Positions 38,156-49,480 of a stretch of DNA of 64,000 nucleotides are shown one piece after another. Origin of the DNA: Isotricha intestinalis (lineage: Eukaryota; Ciliophora; Litostomatea; Vestibuliferida; Isotrichidae). The stretch's first letter is position 1. The number at the start of each line of letters is the position of its first letter. Position numbers and translations under genes: made by a program. The stretch covers positions 1 to 64,000 of the forward strand of contig JAJJLU010003474.1 of the NCBI GenBank assembly GCA_023807065.1. The letters run 5' to 3'. The notes under the pieces are model-generated. The model did no database searches, was not told where the DNA came from, and saw only the letters and a list, made by a program, of their open reading frames with translations.

Positions 38156-39802
38156 CTATTTATTTATTTTATCCATTAAAATTTTTTTAAGTTTTTTTTT
38201 CATTGTAGTTGTATTTGTAAACAATAAAAATTGTTTATTAACTTCAAAACATTTGGAATAATTTCTTTTATGTTTTTCTTTCATTAATCTTGTTTGAAAA
38301 ATATAATTTTGACTTTGACTTCTTTTTAATTCTTGATTATATAATTTATTTATTTTAACATTTTCTGATTTTTTTTCAGGAGAATTAAATAATAAAGTAA
38401 TATTTGTTAAAGTTTTTTTCTTCCTTGAAGCAATGGAAGTAGTTAAATCACAAGAATAATTCATTTTTTTCAATAAATTATTATTTTGAGGAATATAATA
38501 TTTTAATTTGAATTTTTTATTTTTAATAATATTAAAATTAGGATTAAAAGAAGATTTTGAATTGTTTTGATAAAAAATATTTTTGGGATTTATTTTTGTA
38601 TATTTTAAATTAATTTTATTATATTTTTTCTTTTTAAAAGTATCATCACTAAAATCAATTGATTCTTTATTATAATCTATACTTTTACTTTTAGGATTTC
38701 TTTTATAAAAAGAATTTATAAATTTATTTGCTTTTATAATATTGTTAATTCTATCATTAATAATTACAATTTGATTTAATGAAATTTCTTTAAATCTATT
38801 TAATATAGTTAAAGGAACTTTCTTATTAAAAAAGTCTAAATTTATTTCAAAAATTTCTGAAGAATTAACTAAGCATTTAACATCAAAAATATATTTATCT
38901 AATTTTTCATTATATTCAATATCACCTATAAATTCTCCAGGACCTAATTGAAATAATTTATATTCTATTTCTTCAATATATGATTGTTTTAATTCATGAT
39001 TATTATGAGAAGTAAATCTTTCATTTTTTATTGTATTTATTGTTGTCAAATCAATTGGACTTATATTTTTCATAAATGAAAAAAAACTTAATGAAAAAAT
39101 CCCACTTCTTATTATATAAAATGTTTTAAATTTATCTCCTTTATGAATTATTATTTCTCCTCTTGATAATTTTCTTACTTTTGTTGAAGAAATAAAATTT
39201 GAAAAAAAATTTGATTTAGTAAAACCTTTAAATAAACTCAGATTTTCAAAAAAATTTAATTTGCTCGTTTTTTCTAATAATTCTGTTCTTTCAAAAATTA
39301 AATAATAATTTATATTTGATAATTCACCTAAAATTACTTTTGAAATTGCTTTACATTTATTTATTCTTTTGAAACTTTTTTCTTTTAATTCTTTTTCTCC
39401 TAATTCTTCTCCAATATTTTTTTCTAATTTATATGAATTATTATTTGGATTATTTTTTATTAATGAAATTAATTCTGAAACACTATATTCATGATTTAAT
39501 TTTTCTTTTTTAATATTTATTATTTCAACTTGACCTTCTATTATTATATACATACTGTTTATTATATCATTTATATTCCATATTATATCATCTTTTTCAT
39601 ATAATTTAAATTGTAAATGAGTAGTTAAATTCCATAACATTAAGTTTCCATATTGTTCTTTTTGTAATATATTTCTAAAATATTTTAATTTTTGAAAATC
39701 AAAGAAAAGTTTCTCATTTAATTTTTGAGTTCTTTTTATTTTTGGATGATATATAATATATTCTATTAATTCATTTGTAGATAATTTTTCTAATTCTTGC
39801 AT
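38156..39802 (-). CDS. Degenerate cyclic-nucleotide-binding-domain protein
   Basis: A 548-residue protein with two CNB-like beta-barrels. The first (about 40-110) shows FKLYEKDDIIWNINDIINSMYIIIEG and QVEIIN. The second (about 190-330) shows FFENLSLFKGFTKSNFFSNF, LSRGEIIIHKGDKFKTFYII, RSGIFSLSF and later LGPGEFIGDIEYNEKLDKYI. The usual phosphate-binding cassette (FGELAL...PRAAT) is absent: after PGEFIGDIE there is no RA(A/T) and no conserved Arg. So these domains probably no longer bind cAMP or cGMP and act as scaffolds or bind another ligand. The C-terminal 200 residues are basic and Asn/Lys/Ser-rich. Not linked by sequence or operon to the PKA-R gene 5 kb to the left. Stop TAG. Confidence 0.72.
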   Translation of the reverse strand: MQELEKLSTNELIEYIIYHPKIKRTQKLNEKLFFDFQKLKYFRNILQKEQYGNLMLWNLTTHLQFKLYEKDDIIWNINDIINSMYIIIEGQVEIINIKKEKLNHEYSVSELISLIKNNPNNNSYKLEKNIGEELGEKELKEKSFKRINKCKAISKVILGELSNINYYLIFERTELLEKTSKLNFFENLSLFKGFTKSNFFSNFISSTKVRKLSRGEIIIHKGDKFKTFYIIRSGIFSLSFFSFMKNISPIDLTTINTIKNERFTSHNNHELKQSYIEEIEYKLFQLGPGEFIGDIEYNEKLDKYIFDVKCLVNSSEIFEINLDFFNKKVPLTILNRFKEISLNQIVIINDRINNIIKANKFINSFYKRNPKSKSIDYNKESIDFSDDTFKKKKYNKINLKYTKINPKNIFYQNNSKSSFNPNFNIIKNKKFKLKYYIPQNNNLLKKMNYSCDLTTSIASRKKKTLTNITLLFNSPEKKSENVKINKLYNQELKRSQSQNYIFQTRLMKEKHKRNYSKCFEVNKQFLLFTNTTTMKKKLKKILMDKINK

Positions 39803-39978
39803 TTATTTATCATGAAATTTGAATTAAAACTTTTATTTTTTCAATATTAAATAATTGTTATTTTTAGAAAAAAAATAGAATTTAATACTTTTAATTATAT
39901 GATATTTTATTTTTTTATTTATAAATCAAATAAATTACTATATATATTAAGAAATTATTTTTAAAAATTTTATATCTT

Positions 39979-42900
39979 TTAATTATCTTCATTTTTTCTT
40001 CCATTTTTAGTTCTTGATAAAACATCTTTCCATTTTTTTTGAATTTGATTAAAAGATTTTAATTTATTATTGTTGTAATTATCATTACTATTAATAAAAT
40101 TATTAGTTACACAATAATTATTACTTAAAATATTAACTTTAACTTGATCTCCAGTAGAATTTAATGAATTATAATTATTCATTTTTTCTTTTAAAGCATT
40201 TAATTTTTCATTTTTAGAAATATCAGGACTAGTTATAATTTGAATATTTTCTCTTAAAGGAGAAGGACTTTTATTTAAATTATCAATTTGAATTTTTTTT
40301 TCTTTTAATTTATTTTTCAACATTTCTTCAATATATAATTTTTTCTTATCATCATCAGAAAAATCATTAATTGAAGGAATTTGATTAACTTTAATAGGTA
40401 AATTTCTAAGATTATTATTAGTAGAATTTGATTTAGGTAAACTACAATTAATAATATCTAATTCATTTTTAATCCATTTTTTAATATATTTATCTTTAAT
40501 ATTATGATTTTCAACTCCTTTATTATAGTCAATAATAATATCATCTTTTTTAGTTCTTACTAATTCATTTAATAAATTTCTTAAACTTACAATAATCATT
40601 TGATCTGTTTGAGTTTTAATTAATAAATCAGGTTGTACTTTTTCATAATCAATTAAAATTTCATGAATATTTCTTAAAATTTTAGCAATATCCATTTTTT
40701 GATAAATCACTTTAATATTTTGAGTAATTTTAACTAAACATCTTGCACTATATTCAGCTAATTTTTGATTAGAAATTCTATTTATTTTTTCTTCTTCTAT
40801 AAATATACTTATTGTATCTGTTGGATTACAAAAATCTATTATTCTTAACATAATTGAATTAAAAGTTTTCCAAATTATCATTCCTTCATTTTTTTCTCCT
40901 AAAGTATTTAAATTATCATATAATACTGAAGATAATACTAATCCTATTAATTTTTTATGTATATCAAATGATATTTTTGATATTAATTCTTGAATTCCTG
41001 ATAATTTACATAAAACATTTGTTATATATTTTATTATTTTTATTGGTAATGGTTGAAGTTGAAAACATTTATTTATTGAATTTATAAATGAAATAAATAT
41101 TAAATCTCCATTTTTTGATAATATATCTTTATTTATTTCAAAGTTTTTAAAAATTATTTCATGAATTGTTAAAATTATATTTGTTATATTATCACCTGAT
41201 GGAATTGTTAATGAAATTAAAGAATTTTTTAAAGTATCAAAAGATAAACATTCATTTTTATTTGTTTTGTTATTATAAATAAAAATAATTTGTTCATTAT
41301 TTTTTGCATTGGTATTTTTATTAGAACTATTATTATTTTTAGAATTTGAATTATTTTCATATTTTATCTCTTTAATTTTTGTAGGAGTACTTAATTCTTT
41401 TTTATTATTATAATTATTAATAATAGGAGAATAAACTTCTTTTTTATTTTTATTTTCATTTTTTTCTCCAAAAAATTTATTACTTTTATCAGAGGAAATA
41501 TAACTTAAATTATCATTATTACTAACACCAGAACTATTATTTTTAAAAGTAGGTAAATCCTTTTCATTATTATCATTAAAATCATCATTATTAAAATTTT
41601 CACTTTCATCTTCTTCTTCACATTCATCACCTAATTGATCGTATAAATTATCTCTTTCTTTTTCAGAAAGATCTCCAGTATATCTCCAAATATCATCTGC
41701 TATAACTTTAAATATTTCTTTTATTAAAGGAATTATTCTATTTCTCACATATTTATCTCCTTCTGTATATATTTTAATTATTGGTTTTGCTGCTTTTGAT
41801 AAATAATTATTATCTATTTCTCCACTTGAATAAAGAATATTTATTTGTTCTATTATTTCTATTTTTAATTTTAAATTTTTTGGTATGCAAATATATAATA
41901 ATTGAATAAATGCTTTTTGTTTACCTATATTATTTGCTATTATACTTATATAATATGATGCATTGTCTTTAAATAAATTATTTGGAGATGTTAATTTTTC
42001 ACAAAATATATTTAAGAAAATATTACTTTCTGTTGTTTCAAAAGTATAATTTTTCATTTCATATATTTTAAAAATTTCTTCTGATAATTCATAAAAAGCT
42101 TTTACTAATGAAGGAGTTTGAATTTGCATTAATTTCCATCCACAAAATTTTAATATTAAATCTAAATTTTCTATTACTTTTTCTTGATTATTATTATCAT
42201 TTAAGGCTTTTTTTATTTTTTCTAAAGATAAATTTATTGTTTTAATATCATCACTATACATTTTAGATATTTGTTCTTGAGTAAAAATATATTTAAATTG
42301 TTCTTTTAATTTATGAATATAATCAAAAATTAAATTTTCTAAACAAAATCTATTTTTTTTATCAATTTCAATTCTTTTTTCTTTAGCCCCTTTATTTAAT
42401 TTATAATGAGATAAAAATATATTTTTATTATCATAAGTATTCTTAATCTGATCATTACTTAATTTTCGATTTGTTTTAATTATTACAGAAGAAGAACCTA
42501 ATTTTTTTTTTGAAGGGCTTTTTTCTATTTTTTTCTTTAATATTGAAGAACCATTTTCTAATCTTAAATTAGTATTTATTCTACTATTTGATTTAATATT
42601 ACTAATTTTTTTTATATTGCCATTAGATTCATCATTTTGAGATTTATTCATTATCATTGAAACAGAAGTTTTCTTATTTGGTGATTTAGAATTATTTTCC
42701 CTTAAAATACTTTTCTTTCTCATTTGCATTTTTGGAGGTAATTTTTTTGCAATAATTTTATTATTATTATTATATATAATATTATTGCTTTTTGAACTTG
42801 ATTTTGATTGATTTATATTTTGACATGAAAATATATTATTATTATTTTCTTCTAAACTATTTTCTATTCCTTTTTCAATACATATTTTATCCATTATTAA

Positions 42901-45900
42901 AGTTAATGAATCTGCAATTGCAGGTTTAAATTCTTTTATTTCTTTATAATATAAATTACAAGGAATAAATTTTAAACTTTCTCCAATTAATTCTTCGATA
43001 GATGATCTTATAGAAGAAGATTTATCTTGTAAACAAAGTAAATAAGAATTCATAATTTCTTTAAAGAAATTCTCAGAAAAATCTTTTGTAATTTTATTAT
43101 TATGTTTTTTTAATATTTGAATTAATTCACTTCTTAATTCAAAATTTTCTGTTTTTAATAATTGAGGAATATAATTTGCAATTGTTTCAAAGCCACATTC
43201 ATTTATCCATTTATCAATACAAATTTGACAATCTTCTCTTAAAGATAATTGTTTATCTGCTAAATTTGATAATAAACTTAATAATAATAATTTAGAATAT
43301 AATTTAATAGGATTCCCAATTGCTTGTATCAATTGAGTTAATAATTGAACTATTAATCTTACTAAATTTTTATTTCCATCCCCTAATTTTATTTTTATTA
43401 AATTAAATAAATTATTCAATCCATTCACCAATATTTTATTATTTGCATTTGTTATTATTTTCTGAATTAATTCTATTCCTTCTTTTTTATCATTCCATTT
43501 TCCATTTTCAATATCTTTTAAAAGTTTATTTGTTATTTGTTTACTTATATCAACTGTTGGAACTAAATCTTTATTAATATTATTATTATTTTCTATTTTT
43601 ATTACTTTTTTAGGTTTAATATCTTTTTTATCTAAAACTTGAATTTTTTCAATTTCTTGTTCAATATTTTTTAAAGTAGATTCTTTAATCCCTTTAATTA
43701 AAATTTTAATATCATTTCCTATATATTTATATAAAGTACATATTAATTGAGAAGATGCTACTCTTGCTTGAGGATTTGAATTATTAGCTAAATTAACACA
43801 AAAATCAATTATTAATTTTAAATCAATATTATCTGTTCCATAATCTTCTATTATTTTATCAAATAATATACAATATTCTTTCATTAATATTATTTTGGAT
43901 TTTTTATCAAATAATAATAATAATTGATTTAATATCATTTTTGTTCCATAAGTTTCTATTAATGTTATAATTAGTTTTGATATTATTTCTTTTAATTTTA
44001 CATCAGATAATTTTTCATATATTCCTTTTATTAATATGTCCACATATTTTTTCTCTAAATTAGAAGAAAATAATATTATAAAACAAGAATATGCTTCTTT
44101 CAAAATATTAAAATTTGACTCTTTAAAATTATTTAGTTTTAATCTTATAAAATTAAAAATTATTTCTTTATTTTCATTTGAATAAGAATTAAAATTTTCA
44201 GTTAAAATTTCATTTAATTTTATAAAAGCCTTTTTCTTTTCATCCCATTTATTACTATCAAATAAAATAAATAAATTATTATCTAATATAAAATTTTTTA
44301 TTTTTTCTGTAATTTCAATTTCTTCTTGACTTTTTTTTTTTTTTGGAAGAATAATTTGATTTTCTTCTTTTGGATATTGATTTAATTGATTAATTTCTTC
44401 GTTCTTTATTGCTTCTGCTAATTTTTTTTCAAATTCATTTAAAGATGAATTTTTATTGTTATTATTTATTAAATAATTTTCATTTTTTTTTTCTTGAATT
44501 TTGGCACCCAATTCTAAAGGCTTTTCTTCTTCTGTTTCTTTTAAAGTTTGAATTAAATCTTCTTTTAAAATTATTTCTTTTTCTTTTTCATTACTATTAA
44601 TTATGTTTTCTTCTTCTGGTTTATTCTCTTTAATTTGTAAATCTTTGTGGGGAGAATTTTTTTTTTCATAAATTTCATTTTTATTTTCTTCTTTTTTTGA
44701 ATTTTTACTTTCAATACTATTATTATTAAATATATTTTTTGTTTGTTCATTACAAATATTATTTTCATTTTCAGAATTAACTTTATCAATCTCATTATTC
44801 TTACTTTCAATCACTCCCATTTCATTTTTATCAATACTATATCTAATAAAAGGAACAGGTTTATCTTCAATAATATCTTCAAAATCTTCATTCCTATTAT
44901 CATTATTTAATTTATTAATATTATCATTTTTAGTAGATTCAATCTCACTATTAATACTATCCATACTTTTAATAAAATTAGATTTTAAATTACTAATATT
45001 ACTCATATTATCATTATTATTATTATTTATAATATTTTTATTTTTATCATTTTCATTATTTTGTTTAGCTAGGCTTTTTTTTATACTTTTTCTGATAGAA
45101 TTTTTATGAGAAATAGATTCTTCAACTTCTTCTTCAATTTCCTCTTCAATTTCTTCAAATTCATATTCTTCATTTTCATCTTCTAATTCAGGTCTTCCTT
45201 CATCATATTTTCTATCATAATTTATATTTTCCATAACTTGTTCAATTTCAAATAATAAATCATCATTAATTTTTTTTCTTTCTTCACATAAATCAAATCT
45301 TTTTCTTCCAACTCTTTTTCTTAAAAGAGATAAAGAACTCATTGAACAATTTTTTAATTCAATATTTGATTCTTGAATACAAGTTCCAAATATTTCTATA
45401 ATTATATTTGTGGCTTTTTCTAAATCATAATAATATGTTTTTCTTAAGTTTATAAATATAAATTCTGCTATACTATTTTTATATATTATACTTTTATCAT
45501 TTATAAAACTTTTAATAGAGTTTAGAAACAAAGTTAAATCAAGAGTATTTTTTAAAATTATTGTTAGTAATATATTTATTTGGTCATTTAAGCGCTCTTT
45601 TTTTTCTTTAAATTTTTCTACTATTGAAGGTAAAATATCACTTATTAAAATTTTATAATTTTCGTTTGTATTTAGTATTGGAGTTAATGAAATTAAAAAA
45701 TCTAGACAAGTTGAGTTTACTTTTAAATTAGGAAAACTTAAAAAATATTTTATATAAAGAGATAATAAATTATAATCTATTTCAATTGAATTGTGGGTTG
45801 ATATAAATTCAATTAAATTATTTATATAATCACATTTTTCATCCCATTTTTTATTTTGAATTTTATTGAATTCTTCTTCTGATAATGGAAGAGTATTTGG

Positions 45901-45954
45901 ATTTTCTTCATTATTAAAAGTTATTTTGTTATTATTTAACAAATTTTGTTCCAT
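39979..45954 (-). CDS. XMAP215/ch-TOG/MOR1-family microtubule polymerase
   Basis: A 1991-residue TOG-array protein, which binds tubulin and microtubule plus ends to speed growth. Domains by motif: TOG1 (about 20-250, starting LPLSEEEFNKIQNKKWDEKC), a Glu-rich and Asn-rich linker (about 255-530), TOG2 (about 545-770, FDSNKWDEKKKAFIKLNEIL), TOG3 (about 815-1060, ENGKWNDKKEGIELIQKII), a Ser/Lys-rich basic linker (about 1060-1200, microtubule-lattice binding in relatives), a fourth TOG-like domain (about 1230-1470, RFCLENLIFDYIHKLKEQF) and a helical C-terminal domain (about 1600-1800). The Trp-Asp-x-Arg/Lys tubulin-binding loop of each TOG is visible as KWDEK or KWNDK. Length and order match the XMAP215 group rather than CLASP. 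No intron needed over 6 kb. Confidence 0.85.
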   Translation of the reverse strand: MEQNLLNNNKITFNNEENPNTLPLSEEEFNKIQNKKWDEKCDYINNLIEFISTHNSIEIDYNLLSLYIKYFLSFPNLKVNSTCLDFLISLTPILNTNENYKILISDILPSIVEKFKEKKERLNDQINILLTIILKNTLDLTLFLNSIKSFINDKSIIYKNSIAEFIFINLRKTYYYDLEKATNIIIEIFGTCIQESNIELKNCSMSSLSLLRKRVGRKRFDLCEERKKINDDLLFEIEQVMENINYDRKYDEGRPELEDENEEYEFEEIEEEIEEEVEESISHKNSIRKSIKKSLAKQNNENDKNKNIINNNNNDNMSNISNLKSNFIKSMDSINSEIESTKNDNINKLNNDNRNEDFEDIIEDKPVPFIRYSIDKNEMGVIESKNNEIDKVNSENENNICNEQTKNIFNNNSIESKNSKKEENKNEIYEKKNSPHKDLQIKENKPEEENIINSNEKEKEIILKEDLIQTLKETEEEKPLELGAKIQEKKNENYLINNNNKNSSLNEFEKKLAEAIKNEEINQLNQYPKEENQIILPKKKKSQEEIEITEKIKNFILDNNLFILFDSNKWDEKKKAFIKLNEILTENFNSYSNENKEIIFNFIRLKLNNFKESNFNILKEAYSCFIILFSSNLEKKYVDILIKGIYEKLSDVKLKEIISKLIITLIETYGTKMILNQLLLLFDKKSKIILMKEYCILFDKIIEDYGTDNIDLKLIIDFCVNLANNSNPQARVASSQLICTLYKYIGNDIKILIKGIKESTLKNIEQEIEKIQVLDKKDIKPKKVIKIENNNNINKDLVPTVDISKQITNKLLKDIENGKWNDKKEGIELIQKIITNANNKILVNGLNNLFNLIKIKLGDGNKNLVRLIVQLLTQLIQAIGNPIKLYSKLLLLSLLSNLADKQLSLREDCQICIDKWINECGFETIANYIPQLLKTENFELRSELIQILKKHNNKITKDFSENFFKEIMNSYLLCLQDKSSSIRSSIEELIGESLKFIPCNLYYKEIKEFKPAIADSLTLIMDKICIEKGIENSLEENNNNIFSCQNINQSKSSSKSNNIIYNNNNKIIAKKLPPKMQMRKKSILRENNSKSPNKKTSVSMIMNKSQNDESNGNIKKISNIKSNSRINTNLRLENGSSILKKKIEKSPSKKKLGSSSVIIKTNRKLSNDQIKNTYDNKNIFLSHYKLNKGAKEKRIEIDKKNRFCLENLIFDYIHKLKEQFKYIFTQEQISKMYSDDIKTINLSLEKIKKALNDNNNQEKVIENLDLILKFCGWKLMQIQTPSLVKAFYELSEEIFKIYEMKNYTFETTESNIFLNIFCEKLTSPNNLFKDNASYYISIIANNIGKQKAFIQLLYICIPKNLKLKIEIIEQINILYSSGEIDNNYLSKAAKPIIKIYTEGDKYVRNRIIPLIKEIFKVIADDIWRYTGDLSEKERDNLYDQLGDECEEEDESENFNNDDFNDNNEKDLPTFKNNSSGVSNNDNLSYISSDKSNKFFGEKNENKNKKEVYSPIINNYNNKKELSTPTKIKEIKYENNSNSKNNNSSNKNTNAKNNEQIIFIYNNKTNKNECLSFDTLKNSLISLTIPSGDNITNIILTIHEIIFKNFEINKDILSKNGDLIFISFINSINKCFQLQPLPIKIIKYITNVLCKLSGIQELISKISFDIHKKLIGLVLSSVLYDNLNTLGEKNEGMIIWKTFNSIMLRIIDFCNPTDTISIFIEEEKINRISNQKLAEYSARCLVKITQNIKVIYQKMDIAKILRNIHEILIDYEKVQPDLLIKTQTDQMIIVSLRNLLNELVRTKKDDIIIDYNKGVENHNIKDKYIKKWIKNELDIINCSLPKSNSTNNNLRNLPIKVNQIPSINDFSDDDKKKLYIEEMLKNKLKEKKIQIDNLNKSPSPLRENIQIITSPDISKNEKLNALKEKMNNYNSLNSTGDQVKVNILSNNYCVTNNFINSNDNYNNNKLKSFNQIQKKWKDVLSRTKNGRKNEDN

Positions 45955-46464
45955 TATTTTATTCTTTAGAGAATTAAATAATTAAAGAATATTTAATTAA
46001 TAAATAATTTTCACTACATTATTTTAAAATACTAACAATTCATCATATTTTAATTTTTTTTTTTAATTTTTTTATTCAAATAATTTAAAGAAAATCTAAA
46101 TTTTTTCTAAATTAATTACATTATGAATTAAATAATAAATTACTTTAAAAAACAAATTAATTACTATAAATAATTTCAATAGTTTTTAAAATATAATTAT
46201 AATTGTCTCTAAATTCATGAAAAATATTGATTCAATTAAAATTATAATTAAAGTAATTAAAGCCACAAAAGAATAACTATAAATATGAAATATATGTATA
46301 AAACCTAAAAATTATTTATTATAATAATAAAATGAAAAATTCATTGAAATGTGATTTATCTAATAAATAATAAAGAAATAAAAATGAATTAAATATTTAT
46401 GATATATAAATCTTTGACAATATTAAAAAAAAAAAGAAAATAAATAAATTTTTCGTATTAAAAA
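45955..46464. other. 510-bp divergent spacer
   Basis: AT-rich spacer between the TOG gene start and the broken MFS gene. No coding block recognised. Confidence 0.5.
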
Positions 46465-47831
46465 ATGAATAATGTTCAAACTTCAGATGAATCATTAATT
46501 CAATTAGAAAACAAAAAGAGATGGGGATTATTTTTAATACATTTTTTTGAAGGAATATTATCAAGTTGTGACGGAGGAATAATACCTCAAGCTACAAAAG
46601 AAATGACAAAAAATTTTAAACTAGAAAATCAAAAAAAAAAAATTGGTTTATATGGTTGAATAGATTATATAGGAAGAGTGTTTGGAGCATTATTTTTTAC
46701 ATTTACAATAAATAAAATAAGTAGAAAAATATTATTAATATCGACATTAATTTTCAAAGCATTAACATTATATTATTCATTAATAGACAACACTAAATTT
46801 TATCCAAATTTAATAGTAAGATGTTTATCAGGAATTTCTCAAGTTTTTTACACAACATATTTACCTGTTTGGACAGATCAATTTATACATAAAGAAAAAA
46901 GAGCGTTTTCATTTCTGCAATCAATTAGGAAATCCTTTAGGAATTATTTTAGGATTTGGGATTTCTACTTTAATAAAACCTAATAAATGGTATATTTCTT
47001 ATTCTATTGAAGCTACATTCTTAATAATACTTGCTTTTCTTTCCTTATTTTTCCCTCGATTATATTATACTAAAAAACTAATTCTTAATGATGATGGTTT
47101 ATCTGCAAAATTAATTTATAGTAATAATGAAGAAAACCCGTCTTTATGTAATAATTTAGGTAAAATATTATGTAATGTAATATTTACATTTACTACTATT
47201 TCTTTTGTTCTATTGCTTTTTTGGAATGTGAGTTATTCAATATTGGGGAGCAGAATATATAAAAAATGTATTGAATTTATCAAATCCACACAGTGTTTTA
47301 TTTAGTTTTAGTATTTTATGTTTTACTGGACCAACATTAGGAGTTTTTATAGGAGGGATTTTATGCTCAAAATTAGGAGGATATACTAATAAAAAAAGTA
47401 TAATCATGTGTTTTATTTTTTGCTTAATTTCATCAATTTTTTCATTATTTATTGGTTATGCTGATAAAGGATTTTTCTTTATATATTGTTGGATTTATTT
47501 CTTTTTCATTGGGGCTATTATTCCTGCAGGAAGTAGTATTATTATTGTAAGTTTACCTGAAAATTTAAGAGGTAATGGATTTTCAATTATAAATATATTA
47601 CTTAATTTATTAGGAAATTTCCCAGTTAGTTTTGCTTATTCTTTTTTATTAGATATTTTCAATAAAAAGATTAAAGATGATAATGGTCATAGACCTGCCA
47701 TGAAAACTATAATGTATTATAATTTGGTTGGACTGTTTTGTATTTTTATTTCTATGATTTATAAATTGATGCAAAATAATAAAAAAGAAGATGATGAATC
47801 TATTAATGTTATTGAAACTAATTATTCTTAA
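46465..47831 (+). pseudogene. Broken MFS transporter (spinster-like)
   Basis: One MFS transporter is spread over three frames. Frame 1 (46465 onward) reads WGLFLIHFFEGILSSCDGG and KKIGLYG, a TGA at 46657-46659, then IDYIGRVFGALFFTF and CLSGISQVFYTTYLPVWTD. Near 46915 the frame moves by +1 to NQLGNPLGIILGFGIS and KPNKWYISYSIEATFLIILA. Between about 47150 and 47230 it moves again to VIQYWGAEYIKN (with another TGA just before it, 47229-47231), then FTGPTLGVFIGGIL and the remaining helices to TAA 47831. Family order is complete, so one ancestral 12-TM protein of about 450 residues is implied. No GT-AG intron of 27-36 nt can remove the lesions. The blocks are still highly protein-like, so loss is recent, or sequence errors are involved. 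Confidence 0.85.
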
Positions 47832-48186
47832 ATATATATCATTTCTTTTATTATAGTTTTGTTTTTTTATTTAATTTTAGTATTATATTTGAAATACAAT
47901 TTTATAAAAATTTCAAATATATTATTTTTTTTTATCATATATTATCAAAAAACTTTTTTCAAAAAACAAATTTTCTATATCTTATTGAATACTTAAAAGA
48001 TTTTTTATTTACTACATAAATAATTTTTAATATACATTTTATATTGTAAAAACCCTCAATTTAATAAAATATTTGTATATAAAAAAATTATAAATTATGA
48101 TGTTCAAAAATAAGTTTTCTCACTTCCATTATGATTTTTATCATAAGATAATTTAGAATATTTAATTCATAATTAAAAAAAATTAA
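47832..48186. other. 355-bp spacer
   Basis: Stop-riddled AT-rich DNA; no feature recognised. Confidence 0.5.
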
Positions 48187-49374
48187 ATGTCTCAAAAAAA
48201 AACCCAAAAATCAACAAATGAAGAAAATACTAAAAAACCAGAAGATCAAATGATAAATCAAAAATTAAACAAACATTTACCTTCTTTTACAGAAATATTA
48301 TTAGAAAACAAGAAGAATTTATATAAATCTAACGACTCTGAAAAAAAGAAGGAAAAGAAAGAAAATAAATATTATTCATCATTAAAAAAAAAAAAAAGTA
48401 TCACACCAGAAAATCCAAGAAGATTTTCAGCAACAATAAGAGAATTAGATTTGAATTCATATAGAGCATATAAAATGTCAATTGATGAGCAAAAAAATAA
48501 TATATTAAAAATAAATAATAAATCAACAAGTGAAATATTAAATAATCAACATAATATAATGAAAGTACCATTTGGTTTAAAATCAAAAAGATTTGATTGG
48601 CAAACTGATATAGAAAGAAATTATTTAGATGAATTAAATGGTAATAATAAAAATTATAATAAAAGAAAAAATACTCTTAATTGGGAAGAGTTTTTAAATA
48701 AGAAGGAAATAAATGATAAAACAAATAATATTAATAAAAATAATTATGCTCATATTTATTCAACTATTTTAAATTTAAATTCAAAAAGAACAATTCAACC
48801 TCAAAGAGATATTATTCCAGAAATAAAAAAAAAAGCAAGTAAAAAATTTATTAATAGAAGTTCTTCTACTGGATCTATAATAAGTTTGTTTAATAGAACT
48901 CCAAATATTAAAAATATTCCTATTAATGAAAATATTACTAAAGGTAATAATTTATTTAGTGATGAATTTTTTAATGGTTTTTTTTTTAAAAAATCTAAAA
49001 GAAGTGTTGATTTAGATAAATTTAAAAAAAATGGATATGCTGGTTTAACTAAAGAAAAAAAAAGTGATGATTCTTTTTTATATAAAAACAATAATAATAA
49101 TAATTTTTATCATTATGGTTTTAAAGAAAGAATTAAAAGAGAAAAAAATGATTTAATGTATAAAAAAAATTCTAGGAATATAAATTTTGATTTATATAAT
49201 AATAATGATAATATTATTCATTTTACTAATGAATTAAAACATTCTCAATTAATGAGAATTAAAAATAATATTAGTGATATATTTTTTATTAAAGGAGGGA
49301 AAGAAAAAATTTTTCAAAATTTTAAAAAAAATCAATTAACTTATACTTTTGATTATTCACAAAATCAATTTTGA
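48187..49374 (+). CDS. Unknown basic, Asn/Lys-rich protein
   Basis: A 395-residue basic protein, mostly low complexity (Asn, Lys, Ser). Short less-repetitive segments are SRRFSATIRELDLNSYRAYK-like at about 77-97, VPFGLKSKRFDWQTDIERNY at about 125-145, and LKHSQLMRIKNNISDIFFIK at about 350-370. These may be conserved motifs, but I cannot assign a family. No signal peptide, membrane segment or zinc site. Disordered scaffolding or cytoskeletal roles are possible but unsupported. Stop TGA. Confidence 0.6.
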   Translation: MSQKKTQKSTNEENTKKPEDQMINQKLNKHLPSFTEILLENKKNLYKSNDSEKKKEKKENKYYSSLKKKKSITPENPRRFSATIRELDLNSYRAYKMSIDEQKNNILKINNKSTSEILNNQHNIMKVPFGLKSKRFDWQTDIERNYLDELNGNNKNYNKRKNTLNWEEFLNKKEINDKTNNINKNNYAHIYSTILNLNSKRTIQPQRDIIPEIKKKASKKFINRSSSTGSIISLFNRTPNIKNIPINENITKGNNLFSDEFFNGFFFKKSKRSVDLDKFKKNGYAGLTKEKKSDDSFLYKNNNNNNFYHYGFKERIKREKNDLMYKKNSRNINFDLYNNNDNIIHFTNELKHSQLMRIKNNISDIFFIKGGKEKIFQNFKKNQLTYTFDYSQNQF

Positions 49375-49480
49375 TTTTTTTTCCATATAATATTAACAGA
49401 ATGTCTAAATAAAATAAATAAATTGTTTTCTTTATTATAAATAAATAAAAACAATATATTTAAATATTAAAATTAATTAT

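Noticed and set aside
46465..47831. Programmed frameshifting or reassigned TGA in the MFS gene
   Set aside because: TGA terminates three intact genes in this window, and no slippery heptamer or consistent shift signal is seen at the breaks; a pseudogene is simpler.
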